DNA of 64,000 nucleotides. Origin: Pseudoalteromonas luteoviolacea. GTDB taxonomy: Bacteria; Pseudomonadota; Gammaproteobacteria; Enterobacterales; Alteromonadaceae. The notes under the pieces are model-generated. The model was not told the origin of the DNA. It was given only the letters and a program-made list of their open reading frames with translations, and searched no databases. Positions 30,686-40,900 of the stretch are shown here, piece after piece. Every line of letters starts with the position of its first letter. The stretch's first letter is position 1. The stretch is taken from the NCBI RefSeq assembly GCF_018100925.1, contig NZ_JAGJEH010000009.1, positions 62,001 through 126,000 of the forward strand. The letters are read 5' to 3'. The translations under genes and the position numbers were made by a program.

Positions 30686-32923
30686 ATGCGCTCATTCAAA
30701 ACCAAATATCCAATGCTTGTCTCAGCACTCGCAATCGCCTTCTCTGGGGCTTCGCTTGCTGATGACGCACAAAAAAAGAGCAATGAATTAGAAGTTATTG
30801 AAGTAAGCCCTAAGGGTCTTATTTCCTATGTCAGTGCCAGTGCATCCAAATCAGATGTACCAATCACAAAAACCCCGGTTTCTGTGTCAGTTTTAACATC
30901 AAAGCGTATTTCTGACTTAGGCGCAGAGACATTACAAGATGCGATTGGCTATGTTGCAGGTGTTTATAATGGACCTTATGGCGTAGACACTCGTGGCGAT
31001 TGGTCTAAAATCCGCGGTGTAGACCCATTAACATACATTGATGGTCTTCAGATGCAATTTGGCCATTACAACAATACTCGTACTAACCCTTATACGTTGG
31101 AACGTGTTGAAATTTTAAAAGGCCCTTCTTCTGTATTGTACGGACAAGGTTCAACTGGCGGTATTATTAACTCAGTATCAAAACGTCCACACAGCGAGAC
31201 ACAAGGCGAAATTTGGGCGCAGTTAGGCAACTATGATCGAGCACAAATTGCTGGTGACTACAACACAGCCTTTGGTCAAGATGAGCAATATCAAGCACGT
31301 TTTGTTGGTGTATATCGCAACAGTGATACTCAAACAGATTTTGTTGAAGACAACACTTTGGTGTTTGCACCAAGTTTTGCTTGGGATATCAGCCAAGATA
31401 CGCGCTTTACACTTTTAACTAATTTCCAAGAAAATGAGTCTGGCTCTTCAACTCAATTTTTCCCACACGAAGGAACATTGCTACCTGCCAAATACGGCCA
31501 AATCCCAAGTGAACGTTTTGTCAGTGAGCCTGGTTGGGATAGATACGATACCGAGCAAATGGCCCTAACAGCGATTTTAGAGCACAGTATATCTGATGAC
31601 ACTCAGGTTCGTTGGTCAACTCGTTACAGCGATAGCTCATCTGAATACCGTACAATCTTTTCATGGCCACCTAAGTTTGAAGCCGATAAGCGCAGCGTAA
31701 ATCGTATTTTTAGCATGTCTGATGGTGAATCAAAGAGCTTCTTAAGCGATATTCAAGTTCATCAATATGTTGAATTCAGTGATATCGAAATCAATATCGT
31801 AGCCGGGATTGATTTTCAAGATGCTGAAACACGTACTAGCCGCTTACGTGGTGCAGTCTCATCTCCATTAGATCTCTACAATCCTGTTTATGGCCAGAAC
31901 GCCCCATTACCGCAAGAAATAGCGGTTATTGCACCAGAACAAACTGATACTCAGCTTGGTGGTTACATTCAAGCGACATTTGAATACCAAGGGTTTATTT
32001 TAAATACCGCTCTTCGTCATGATGATGTTGAGCAATCAAACTGGGAAAATACAGGCAACACTGCAGCATTGACAAAAGTTGAAAAATCTCAGAGTGCTTT
32101 AACTGGGCGAGTTGGTGCACTTTATCAATTCGAAAATGGGCTATCCCCTTATGCTAGCTACTCAGAATCTTTCCAACCGCTATATGGTTCCAAGCCTCAA
32201 GGCGGCGGTTATGAGCCAAAAGAAGGTCAGCAGTTCGAATACGGTGTTAAATACCAGCCGGAGGGCACTGAACACTTAATCACTGCAAGCGTTTTCCATA
32301 TCACGGATAAAAACCATGTTCGCCAAATATCACCCATTGAACATGTACAAGATGGTGAAGTATCAGTAGACGGATTCGAATTAGAAGCGCAGCTAGAGTG
32401 GGATAACCTCGATATTTATGCTTCATATGCGTATACAACATCAGAGCAAGATACGACTCCATTATCTGCTGATCAGATCATGACACAAGCAGGTTTACTC
32501 GCACAACAAACGCAAGATCCTGCGCAAAAGCAAGCAATCATCGGTGGAGCTGTATTAGCAATTGGTACTGATGACGTTCCTTTATCTGCAACGCCAGAGC
32601 ATTTGGCTTCTGTATGGGCAACGTATCGCGCAGATAACTTATTGGAAGGCTTGAAGTTTGGCGCTGGCATACGCTATGTAGGTAAAACATTTGATGGTAG
32701 CCGCTCTGTCTCAGCCGGTGGCTTTGACTATCACAAAGCACTAACTACCGACAGCTTTACTCTCTATGACATGATGGTTGGCTATCAATTTAACGACTAT
32801 GAATTAAGCTTGAACATAGATAATTTGACGGACAAAACTGTAATAACGAGTTGTTTATATCGCGGTGACTGTTTCTACGGCCAGCGTCGTACAATTACAG
32901 CAAACCTAAAGTATCGCTTTTAA
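30686..32923 (+). CDS. TonB-dependent siderophore receptor
   Basis: A 745-residue outer-membrane receptor with a signal peptide ending near ASLA-DD (residue 26). The plug domain covers residues about 50-165, with TPVSVSVLTSKRISDLG, DAIGYVAGVY, RVEILKGPSSVLYGQGSTGG and INSVSKRP, the FhuA/ferrichrome-type pattern. The 22-strand barrel follows and ends in NLKYRF with the terminal Phe required for insertion. There is an insertion with VPEH-like Gln-rich loop at about residues 590-630. It imports an Fe(III)-siderophore; which one is unknown. A Fur box lies upstream. Its stop overlaps that of the convergent hybrid kinase gene by 3 bp. Confidence 0.93.
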   Translation: MRSFKTKYPMLVSALAIAFSGASLADDAQKKSNELEVIEVSPKGLISYVSASASKSDVPITKTPVSVSVLTSKRISDLGAETLQDAIGYVAGVYNGPYGVDTRGDWSKIRGVDPLTYIDGLQMQFGHYNNTRTNPYTLERVEILKGPSSVLYGQGSTGGIINSVSKRPHSETQGEIWAQLGNYDRAQIAGDYNTAFGQDEQYQARFVGVYRNSDTQTDFVEDNTLVFAPSFAWDISQDTRFTLLTNFQENESGSSTQFFPHEGTLLPAKYGQIPSERFVSEPGWDRYDTEQMALTAILEHSISDDTQVRWSTRYSDSSSEYRTIFSWPPKFEADKRSVNRIFSMSDGESKSFLSDIQVHQYVEFSDIEINIVAGIDFQDAETRTSRLRGAVSSPLDLYNPVYGQNAPLPQEIAVIAPEQTDTQLGGYIQATFEYQGFILNTALRHDDVEQSNWENTGNTAALTKVEKSQSALTGRVGALYQFENGLSPYASYSESFQPLYGSKPQGGGYEPKEGQQFEYGVKYQPEGTEHLITASVFHITDKNHVRQISPIEHVQDGEVSVDGFELEAQLEWDNLDIYASYAYTTSEQDTTPLSADQIMTQAGLLAQQTQDPAQKQAIIGGAVLAIGTDDVPLSATPEHLASVWATYRADNLLEGLKFGAGIRYVGKTFDGSRSVSAGGFDYHKALTTDSFTLYDMMVGYQFNDYELSLNIDNLTDKTVITSCLYRGDCFYGQRRTITANLKYRF

Positions 32924-35900
32924 TCTGTAAAATATGAATTAGCCTCATTGATTGAGTGAGTGATCAATGAGGCCGCTTTAGTCACATCTAGCTCAATTTC
33001 AAGCCAACCTTGTATTTTTGGCAACTCCCCTTCTAAAACAGCAGCCTGTTTCGAAACTGACATAAATCCCAGGTATGCAGCCTGACCTTTCAAAGTGTGC
33101 GCTTCTCTCTTCGCTTCTTCAAATTCCGCTTGCTCAATTAGACATTTCAGACGCTGTGCAAAGTTAGACTGTTTTACTCGAAACTTTTCAATCATTTTTT
33201 TAAAAAAGTCTACATCACCATTTACTTGCCTAAGACCTAGCTCAAAATTAATGTGTGAATCTGTCATTTCTGCTAAGACCGCATTGCTATCAGCTGGCTG
33301 TTCAGTTGTCGGACGCAGTCCGTCAAATACAAGTTTAAAAAGTTTATCTACATCAAGCGGTTTTGCTAAATAGCCATCCATGCCGCTTGATTCAATTTTT
33401 TTAATGTCTTCAGTCATTACATTCGCAGTGAGCGCGATGATCGGGAGCTGCTTAAACCTTTCGTCTTTTCGTATCAATTCAGTTGCTTTGTATCCATCCA
33501 TAATCGGCATTTGGCAATCCATTATAACCAAACCAATATTTTGATTGTGATTTAACGTTTTAATAGCTTCGCTTCCATTAGTAGCTGTAACTACTTTGAG
33601 ACCAACTCCCTGTAATAACTCTACAGCAATCTCCAAATTAATATCGTTATCTTCAACGAGCAATACCTCAATGTTTTTCAACAAGTGTGCTTTATTCAGA
33701 TACAAACTTTTATCGATAGATTTAACTTTTGGTTCCCGTGGCGAAGGCTCCCCCTTTTGAAGTAAGAAGCTAACAGTAAAGTAAAAACGGCTGCCCACTC
33801 CTTCCTCACTTTCAAAATCAATCTCGCCCCCCATCATTGACACAAGGTTGCTACAAATTGCCAGCCCTAGGCCTGTCCCTCCAAATTGCCTTGTTGTAGA
33901 AATATCAGCCTGAGTAAAAACTGAAAATAGCTTACTCTGTTGCTCTTTTGCGACCCCAATTCCCGTATCTGTTACTGATATTTCAATAGCAACGTCGTCT
34001 TTCGATATTATCTTTGCCTTAAGCGCTAAGGTAATTTCCCCCCCGTTAGGTGTGAATTTCACTGCATTGCCCAACAAATTAATGAGTATTTGCCCTAAAC
34101 GCAGAGGATCCCCTACTAGAGCCGTAGGTATCGAGCTAGGTAAATCCACATTAAAGTCTATACACTTTTCATGGGCCTTATAAGCAATAATATCGCTTGC
34201 TAACTCAACAACATCTTCCAAACGAAACGACGTTTTTTCTATTTCAAGTTTACCGGACTCAATCTTTGATATATCCAAAATATCATTGATAATATTGAGC
34301 AGATTATCTGATGATTGGGTTAATTTATTTAAATAGCCACGCTGCTTTTGTGACAGTTGAGTACCTGACATTAAGCTACACAAACCTACAATAGCATTCA
34401 TAGGTGTGCGAATTTCGTGGGACATGTTTGCCAAAAATGTAGACTTCGCAACGGTTGCACTTTGCGCCGCTTTCATTGCTTCTAATAGCACTTCCTCGGC
34501 TTCCTTTCGCTGCGTTATATCTCTAATAATTGCGGTGTAATATGCCTTCCCAGCGATTTTAGTCTCGGAGACGGCCAAATCTATTGGAAATTTTTCTCCA
34601 CTTTTTCTTTGAGCAATAACTTCCCGTTTATTTCCAATAACTTTTCGTATACCCGTCTTTGCATAGCTAGCAAGGAACCCATCATGTTCGCTTCGAGTCG
34701 GTTCTGGCATGAGTATTTTTAGATTGGAGCCCAAGACTTCTGCCTTACTGAAGCCAAAAACTCGACTTGCAGAAGGGCTAAACTCCTGAATAATTCCCTC
34801 TGTGTTGATGACAATAATTGGATCTGCAGCGGTATTTACAATAGCCCGCATCTTAGCCTCACTTTCTAATAGAGAAAGTTCTTTTTGTCTCAGTTCGGTA
34901 ACGTCTTGAACGATACCTGTAATTTTCGTTTGCTTACTTTGGGAATCATACACATGCTCTGCAACGAGGCGTATATAGCGTAAATCGCCTTTAACTTTAA
35001 TGCTGTAGTTAAAGTCTCGGCAATCTTTCTTTGGGTTTAGGAGGTTTTGCAACAATTCGCGTTTTTCTTCATGTATATTTTCTATGCCGCCAAATAACCA
35101 CTCTGCATAACCAGTTGTATCGGGTTCATCTAAACCGAGAATGCGCTTTGCTTCATTAGAATACTCACAAATACCGCTTGACAATTCGAGAGACCAATGG
35201 CCTAACATAGCCATGTTTTGTGCATATTTGTAATTTAAATTTGCGTTGTTCAGCTCGAAAGTTCTCTGTTGAACCCGTTTTTCAAGCTGTGCTCTTATTT
35301 CATCCAACTCTCCAATATGTAACGATACTGCTGACCGCATTTGGATAAAAGCTTTCGCTAGCATTTGTATCTCTTTTGCCCCTTGCACTTCAATTTGTTT
35401 GCTGTAGTCCCCCTCTGCAAGTGCTGTGGCTTGAAAGATAAGCTGTTTGATAGGGTCAACAAAAAAATTACGCAACAGCACCATCATAAGTACTATAAGC
35501 ATCAACCCTAATAAACCGATAAACATGAGTTGGTTTGACACAAACTCAGAAAGGTGAAATCTGTCGTAACTAAAATCATATTTCAAGTAAATTATGCCTC
35601 TGCGACTAGACCTTACCTCTCTATTGGATGGCCAAATAAAACTCAGTGTGGCTTCTACAACTTCCTTGTCTGGCGAATAATGCATCTGTATGGATTTATG
35701 CATTTGAGTATTTTTCAAGTCTTCATCTGTTAAAAAAGAGGCACTATCAGTTAACAGTTTCCCTCTCATACTGTAGTGATTCGAAGCCCACACAACCCCC
35801 GCATCATCGGTCACCGCAACATCATTTACGGCTGGAATAGTGCCTATGATCGAGGCTTCATGATTTAGTACATTCCCACCTTCTCTAAACACTTCTTGTT

Positions 35901-36081
35901 CAGCCTTATTTTTTAAAGAGAGTAATATATAGCTGATTTGCGATAGGCTGTTCTCTTGTGCGACTTTTAAGCTCCCCAAGTAAGTTAAGCTTGCCCCTGT
36001 GGCGATAGAAATGACAAATATCAAGGCTGTAAATAATGGGACCCAAATGATTATTGAGTTTGTTGAAATCGGAATTTTCAT
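32920..36081 (-). CDS. hybrid sensor histidine kinase with receiver and HPt domains
   Basis: A 1053-residue protein. Two membrane helices (about 10-35 and 185-205) enclose a periplasmic domain. HAMP (about 205-260) and two PAS domains (about 285-400 and 410-535) follow. HisKA contains FLANMSHEIRTPMNAIVGL, then the HATPase domain (DTGIGVAKEQQSKLFSVF, GTGLGLAI). A receiver follows (LLVEDNDINLEIA, IMDCQMPIMDG) and a C-terminal HPt (EAHTLKGQAAYLG). Phosphate should pass His-Asp-His to an external regulator. The start codon overlaps the stop of the binding-protein gene (ATGA), so the binding protein very probably feeds the periplasmic domain. Confidence 0.93.
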   Translation of the reverse strand: MKIPISTNSIIIWVPLFTALIFVISIATGASLTYLGSLKVAQENSLSQISYILLSLKNKAEQEVFREGGNVLNHEASIIGTIPAVNDVAVTDDAGVVWASNHYSMRGKLLTDSASFLTDEDLKNTQMHKSIQMHYSPDKEVVEATLSFIWPSNREVRSSRRGIIYLKYDFSYDRFHLSEFVSNQLMFIGLLGLMLIVLMMVLLRNFFVDPIKQLIFQATALAEGDYSKQIEVQGAKEIQMLAKAFIQMRSAVSLHIGELDEIRAQLEKRVQQRTFELNNANLNYKYAQNMAMLGHWSLELSSGICEYSNEAKRILGLDEPDTTGYAEWLFGGIENIHEEKRELLQNLLNPKKDCRDFNYSIKVKGDLRYIRLVAEHVYDSQSKQTKITGIVQDVTELRQKELSLLESEAKMRAIVNTAADPIIVINTEGIIQEFSPSASRVFGFSKAEVLGSNLKILMPEPTRSEHDGFLASYAKTGIRKVIGNKREVIAQRKSGEKFPIDLAVSETKIAGKAYYTAIIRDITQRKEAEEVLLEAMKAAQSATVAKSTFLANMSHEIRTPMNAIVGLCSLMSGTQLSQKQRGYLNKLTQSSDNLLNIINDILDISKIESGKLEIEKTSFRLEDVVELASDIIAYKAHEKCIDFNVDLPSSIPTALVGDPLRLGQILINLLGNAVKFTPNGGEITLALKAKIISKDDVAIEISVTDTGIGVAKEQQSKLFSVFTQADISTTRQFGGTGLGLAICSNLVSMMGGEIDFESEEGVGSRFYFTVSFLLQKGEPSPREPKVKSIDKSLYLNKAHLLKNIEVLLVEDNDINLEIAVELLQGVGLKVVTATNGSEAIKTLNHNQNIGLVIMDCQMPIMDGYKATELIRKDERFKQLPIIALTANVMTEDIKKIESSGMDGYLAKPLDVDKLFKLVFDGLRPTTEQPADSNAVLAEMTDSHINFELGLRQVNGDVDFFKKMIEKFRVKQSNFAQRLKCLIEQAEFEEAKREAHTLKGQAAYLGFMSVSKQAAVLEGELPKIQGWLEIELDVTKAASLITHSINEANSYFTD

Positions 36082-37028
36082 GGCTTCACATATGTGTCAT
36101 CAATCAAGATTTTTGCGTCTACAGGCTTGGGAATTATACTTGCTTTATGCAAGATGCGATTTAAACGTTTAATGGTTTTATTTAACGTCCCTCCCCGCTC
36201 CAGTAGCTGTTGATTTTCTTGCATACTCGGGTAGTGAATACCTGCCATTGCAGTATTGAGTTCCTCTTTGGATATGCCCATACGTTGCGACATAACTTCC
36301 AAACTTTCATATCTCTTTTCATCTATTGCTTTTAAGGCTTCAGATTGTCCATTAACCAATATTTTAATTAATTGACTGTGCTCTTTAAGTGTATTGTCTC
36401 TAGCAACTAACACATCAACGATCATATTTGGTATTTTTGAACTATCAAAAATAACGTTACTATCAAGTTGAAGTAATTTAGTTGCAACAGGTTCAAACGT
36501 AATCACTGCATCTATGGAGCCATCCTTAAATGCTTCTATTTGTTGGTGAATTTTTAAGTGAACAAGCTTTACATCGTCAATATTTAACCCGCCAGCCTGC
36601 ATTGCTTCATGGAGCATCAGTGCTCCCAATGCAGTTTGCTCATACGCTATTGTTTTCCCTTTTAACTCCGATAAGTCAGAAATTGTTGATCGTGAGATAA
36701 CCATGTCGCCTCCATGTGACACATCCATAACCAAAAAGATCTTTAGATTTATACCTTCAGATACAAGCGTCATGGCTTCATCCAGTGTCAGTGCAGCTAT
36801 CTCAAGCCGCCCTAAACGAAAAGCCTCCATGACATCAGTGGCGGACATTAACTCAATTAATTTTATATTGTGTGGAATATGCCCTAGATGCTTAGCAAGA
36901 TGTAAAGTTTCATAACCGGGCCATACGTTCGAGCCCACTCTAATTGTTTTTTTATCAAAATCAGAACAGCCAAGTTGAATTACCATAGTGAAAATAAGTA
37001 AAGACAATAAAAAATACTTAGTTTTCAT
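36078..37028 (-). CDS. periplasmic substrate-binding lipoprotein (NMT1/TauA-like)
   Basis: A 316-residue protein with a lipoprotein signal (FTMVIQLGC, Cys21). The mature part resembles the SsuA/TauA/NMT1 binding-protein fold: IRVGSNVWPGYETLHLAKHL, then ELKGKTIAYEQTALGALML and IDAVITFEPVATKLLQL. Such proteins usually deliver sulfonates, nitrate, bicarbonate or pyrimidine precursors to an ABC transporter. No permease or ATPase gene is present here; instead its stop overlaps the start of a hybrid kinase gene, so it most likely senses rather than imports. Confidence 0.88.
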   Translation of the reverse strand: MKTKYFLLSLLIFTMVIQLGCSDFDKKTIRVGSNVWPGYETLHLAKHLGHIPHNIKLIELMSATDVMEAFRLGRLEIAALTLDEAMTLVSEGINLKIFLVMDVSHGGDMVISRSTISDLSELKGKTIAYEQTALGALMLHEAMQAGGLNIDDVKLVHLKIHQQIEAFKDGSIDAVITFEPVATKLLQLDSNVIFDSSKIPNMIVDVLVARDNTLKEHSQLIKILVNGQSEALKAIDEKRYESLEVMSQRMGISKEELNTAMAGIHYPSMQENQQLLERGGTLNKTIKRLNRILHKASIIPKPVDAKILIDDTYVKP

Positions 37029-37258
37029 ATCTCTTCACCCTTGCCTTCGTTTCTGGCGTCAACAAGCACCGTTTCAAAAGTCTACTTGCCGTAACGCCCT
37101 GATATTTAAATCTAGTGTAGACCAACGAAATCACACCTGACTTATTTTCGGCAATTTGGAAAAATCAAGTGCTGTGTCCTAGTCTTAATGATACTTGCCG
37201 TAGACATATCGCCTGTTTTGCAACAAGCCAAACCAACATTTAATAGGAACACTGATAA

Positions 37259-38461
37259 TTGACTCTTAACAATCAACTAAAAACGCTCAGTGTTCTTGTG
37301 ATCGACGATGACGACTTCATTCATGACATGCTTAAACACGAGTTTGCTCAGCTCGGTGTTTATAATGTCAAGACGGAATCTACTGGTAAAAATGCCGTTG
37401 AAAGAATTCAAAACGGAGAAAGCTTCGATCTAATTATTATTGATTTAATCATGCCTGACATGGACGGCGTGGAAGTACTCAGGCACCTTTCTGAATATCA
37501 TTTTAAGGGGGCTGTTTTACTTTTAAGTGCACAAGATCAACGTATATTAGACACTACGGCAACTCTGGCTGGAGCTCAACATATTAAAGTATTGGGCGCG
37601 ATACCTAAACCAATTACAATAGACGTATTGACCCAAAAACTTCAGAAGCTTTTTACAGAATCACAGCCTAATACTTTGCAAGTTAAAGACAAAATTAGCT
37701 TGGAAGAATTAAAAGTAGCGATCGCCAATGATGAGATTGTGCCTTTCTATCAACCTCAAGTTGCATTTACAACTAAGCAAGTCAAATCTGTTGAAGTGCT
37801 TGCCAGATGGGTACACCCGGAAAGAGGCACGATTAACCCTGCTGCATTTATCTCTCTAGCCGAAGAGTCAGGCATGATAGATGCCATCACACGCAGTATA
37901 TTTCGCCAAGCTTTACCTCAATCTAAAGAGCTAGCCAACATTCTTGGTGGTCATCTGAATATATCCATAAACCTATCAACTGACAGTCTATGTGCTATCG
38001 ATTTGCCGGAACAAATAGAAGATCTCGCTAACATGCATGATATTCCTTGCAGCAGTATCACACTAGAACTAACAGAAAGTCGATTAATACAAAACCTTAT
38101 TTCAACGTTAGATGTGTTATTGCGCCTCAGGTTAAAAGGGTTTGGATTAAGCATTGATGACTTTGGAACTGGATATTCGAGCTTGGAGCAATTAAAGAAA
38201 ATCCCCTTCACTGAATTGAAAATCGACAGACAATTTATTTGCGACGCCACAAACAACAACACAAGTAAAGCTATTATAGAGTCGAGTGTTAATCTAGCGA
38301 AAACGTTGAATATGTTAGTTGTTGCAGAGGGAGTAGAAACAGCGGCTGATTGGGATCTCGCGAAAAGCCTACAATGTGATTTAGCTCAGGGGTACTTAGT
38401 GTCTAAACCTATGCCTTTAGACGATCTCATTATCTGGCTAAATGACAAACAATCATGGTGA
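37259..38461 (+). CDS. REC-EAL response regulator (cyclic-di-GMP phosphodiesterase)
   Basis: A 400-residue cytoplasmic protein with a TTG start at 37259 and AGGA 10 bases upstream. The receiver (1-125) has VLVIDDDDFI and the phospho-Asp in LIIIDLIMPDMDG. The EAL domain (about 140-395) has EVLAR in place of the signature EALLR, ELTESRL, IDDFGTGYSSL, KIDRQFI and AEGVET. The catalytic Glu and metal ligands appear present, so hydrolysis of cyclic-di-GMP is likely. It is followed after 4 bp by a REC protein and is divergent from the binding-protein/kinase pair. Confidence 0.92.
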   Translation: MTLNNQLKTLSVLVIDDDDFIHDMLKHEFAQLGVYNVKTESTGKNAVERIQNGESFDLIIIDLIMPDMDGVEVLRHLSEYHFKGAVLLLSAQDQRILDTTATLAGAQHIKVLGAIPKPITIDVLTQKLQKLFTESQPNTLQVKDKISLEELKVAIANDEIVPFYQPQVAFTTKQVKSVEVLARWVHPERGTINPAAFISLAEESGMIDAITRSIFRQALPQSKELANILGGHLNISINLSTDSLCAIDLPEQIEDLANMHDIPCSSITLELTESRLIQNLISTLDVLLRLRLKGFGLSIDDFGTGYSSLEQLKKIPFTELKIDRQFICDATNNNTSKAIIESSVNLAKTLNMLVVAEGVETAADWDLAKSLQCDLAQGYLVSKPMPLDDLIIWLNDKQSW

Positions 38462-38465
38462 CTAT

Positions 38466-39533
38466 ATGAACAAAATACTTATCGTCGATGACGACGATTT
38501 TGCCCTCGAATACCAAGTAAATACTTTATCAAATTATTTTGATGTTGAAACAGCTGCCAGCGGCGAACTTGCCTTAAGCTACTTAGAGAAGCACCAACCT
38601 GATTTAATCGTAATGGACATACAAATGCCAGGCATAAGTGGCTACGAAGCAACTTATTTAATTCGTCAAGCAGGACACCAAATGCCCATTCTTTTTCTTT
38701 CAAATTTGTGCTCAATAGAAGAAAGGTTAAAAGCTTATGATTCTGGAGGAAATGACTTTATTGCAAAGCCTGCAGAGCCTACCGAACTAATTAAAAAAAT
38801 TAATACACTTCTTTCGTATGCACAACAGTCTTGCAATGACGCAGAAGATATCGCGATTCAAGCGCTTTCTGACATAGCATCCCTTGGAACAATCATTCAG
38901 TTTTATAAACAAACCCAGCAATGTAGAACATATAGCCAACTTGCCAGTGCCATTTTTGAAACAACTCGCTCTTTTGGGCTACGTACCTCGCTGGTTTTTA
39001 GAGTAAACCGAGAAGAGATTGTCTTTTTCGACAACAAAGTGTTTAACAATATCGACGTTAGCTTACTTAGTTCTCTTAAAAATGCCCAGCGCATCATGGA
39101 GTTCGGTAGCAGTCGAGCTGCGTTTAATTGGCAATATTGTAGTTTGTTGATAAAAAACATGCCACGCAATGACAGTCGCAGTGGCGTTATGAAAGACTAT
39201 CTCGCTTATTTAATGGATGGAATTGAGAGTTGTATTTTAAGAATAAAGACGGAGATTAGCCTAGGTAATACCCTTGACACTTATAAAAACCAAAATGCCG
39301 TGATAAAAACCGGTATCGTCGAGATCATAGAACACCTTGAGACTGAGCTAAATCAGCTATTTGCGTCTTTTGAACTGGGCCATGAACTTTCCCAGCAAAC
39401 AGAAACCCAGCTACTGTCTTTGACAACCAACGCTCAAAACAAAGCTGATACATTGATGGAGGCTGGCTATGGGATCGAATCAGACTTACAAGAAATACTT
39501 GAGCAGTTTAACAGTCCAAAACACCAACTTTGA
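38466..39533 (+). CDS. response regulator with an unrecognised C-terminal domain
   Basis: 355 residues from the ATG at 38466, which has GGTGA upstream and follows the REC-EAL stop by 4 bp. The receiver (1-120) has ILIVDDDDFALEY and LIVMDIQMPGISG with the phospho-Asp. Residues about 130-260 form a domain I cannot name (IIQFYKQTQQCRTYSQLASA, SLLIKNMPRN). The last 90 residues are helical and possibly coiled coil. The same C-terminal architecture occurs in the protein at 41749-42843, so it is a paralogous pair. No DNA-binding or enzymatic motif is seen. It is co-transcribed with the REC-EAL gene. Confidence 0.85.
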   Translation: MNKILIVDDDDFALEYQVNTLSNYFDVETAASGELALSYLEKHQPDLIVMDIQMPGISGYEATYLIRQAGHQMPILFLSNLCSIEERLKAYDSGGNDFIAKPAEPTELIKKINTLLSYAQQSCNDAEDIAIQALSDIASLGTIIQFYKQTQQCRTYSQLASAIFETTRSFGLRTSLVFRVNREEIVFFDNKVFNNIDVSLLSSLKNAQRIMEFGSSRAAFNWQYCSLLIKNMPRNDSRSGVMKDYLAYLMDGIESCILRIKTEISLGNTLDTYKNQNAVIKTGIVEIIEHLETELNQLFASFELGHELSQQTETQLLSLTTNAQNKADTLMEAGYGIESDLQEILEQFNSPKHQL

Positions 39534-39664
39534 TATCTTGATTAAAATCTTAATTATCCAATAAGCGGTCATTGCGCATTGCGATGGGTATTTAACTCTG
39601 ACTACTATTTCGATTCTTTATAACCCATGGTGGGTAACGGGAAAAGCAGTTTTGCTTTTCTAAC

Positions 39665-40702
39665 TCAATTGGAATTTTGGCGACTTGTTTTTAAGTAAAT
39701 ATCAAGGTCCTTCGTCAAGTCTAAGAGCTGGTTCACTAACCTAACCATACTTTCAATTTCTTGCTTGCTAATCGAACCCAAACCGTCAGTTTTATGCTTG
39801 TGCAGTGCTGCAAATAGGTTTTGTAACGAAGTTTTGATTGCATCATTGTATTCAGCTACTCCCCGAAGGTTTAGTCGCTGTTTTTCAACTGCCTCTTTTT
39901 CGCTTTTTTGAAGCGTCGAGATCACTGCTTCAGATTCTGAGCAACGACTTTTAATGCCGCGCGCCAACTCACTTACCTCTTCACAATTGTCTTGCTGAGC
40001 TATTTCAAACTTGGTTACCTCTGGATAGTGTTTTATATACGATACCAGCACACTTATCGGTTTAAGAACTTTATACCAAATTGAATAGATTAACCAAATT
40101 ATCAAAATGGCATACACAAGCTCTAACATCACGATGGACGAAGAGAGTAATCTTTTCGCATCTTGATATTCTCTTGTGCGTTTACTAAGTAAATTTCTTT
40201 CCTCTTGTTCAAAAGCAAACAGAACCAACTCTATCTCTTCCATTAGGTGTTTACCTAAGTCAGTTTTTACTAAATCAACGGCTTCTTGCTTCGTAGCATG
40301 CTGTAATAGCTCGATTGTTTGCTCCAGTTCTGAAAACTTTTTATTAAGAATGACATCGAGCTCAGCGAGCCGTTTTTGTTGTGTCGGATTGTCAGCCGTT
40401 TTGCGCACTAATACCTCAAAAGTGCTTAAGCTTAAATTTGTTCCCTTTCTAAACGGTTCTAGGTAATCCATATTTTGAGTGAGCAAAAACCCTCGCTGAC
40501 CCGTTTCTGCATTTTTAACATGTACTTTGAGCTGGCTAATTAAATCGATGACTTCATACGTATGTATTAACCAATATTCATGTTCATTTTTATTTGCATG
40601 ACTACTCACTATGATAGATAGGTTCACGCCTGCTGCGACAAGGCTAAAAATCATAAAAATCAAAAGAACACTTTTTAAACTATAACCCAAAGCTCTATCC
40701 AC
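39665..40702 (-). CDS. CHASE3-domain membrane protein without kinase domain
   Basis: A 345-residue protein with N-terminal membrane helix (about 10-33), a periplasmic CHASE3 domain (about 40-175; HEYWLIHTYEVIDLISQL, NAETGQRGFLLTQN), and a second helix (about 190-210). The cytoplasmic part of 130 residues is charged and helical, with possible coiled coil (SEAVISTLQKSEKEAVEKQR). The usual HAMP-kinase, cyclase or MCP output is missing. A close paralogue lies at 52348-53397. It could act as a sensory adaptor that signals through helix contacts with a separate kinase. It has no operon partner on its strand. Confidence 0.85.
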   Translation of the reverse strand: MDRALGYSLKSVLLIFMIFSLVAAGVNLSIIVSSHANKNEHEYWLIHTYEVIDLISQLKVHVKNAETGQRGFLLTQNMDYLEPFRKGTNLSLSTFEVLVRKTADNPTQQKRLAELDVILNKKFSELEQTIELLQHATKQEAVDLVKTDLGKHLMEEIELVLFAFEQEERNLLSKRTREYQDAKRLLSSSIVMLELVYAILIIWLIYSIWYKVLKPISVLVSYIKHYPEVTKFEIAQQDNCEEVSELARGIKSRCSESEAVISTLQKSEKEAVEKQRLNLRGVAEYNDAIKTSLQNLFAALHKHKTDGLGSISKQEIESMVRLVNQLLDLTKDLDIYLKTSRQNSN

Positions 40703-40900
40703 CTTTTATTAACTCAATAAATTGTAGACCGAATAAGATAGGATGTAACTGGCTTCAATTTGACTTAAAACACTTTGTACAAACTAGTAAACTAAAACTT
40801 AAAATACAGTGACAACAAATAAGCTCTCAGTCCTATTTTTAAAAAGACTCTGATCACCCTAAAATTTATAGCTAGAGCATGAAGTTGAAGCTCCCAACGG

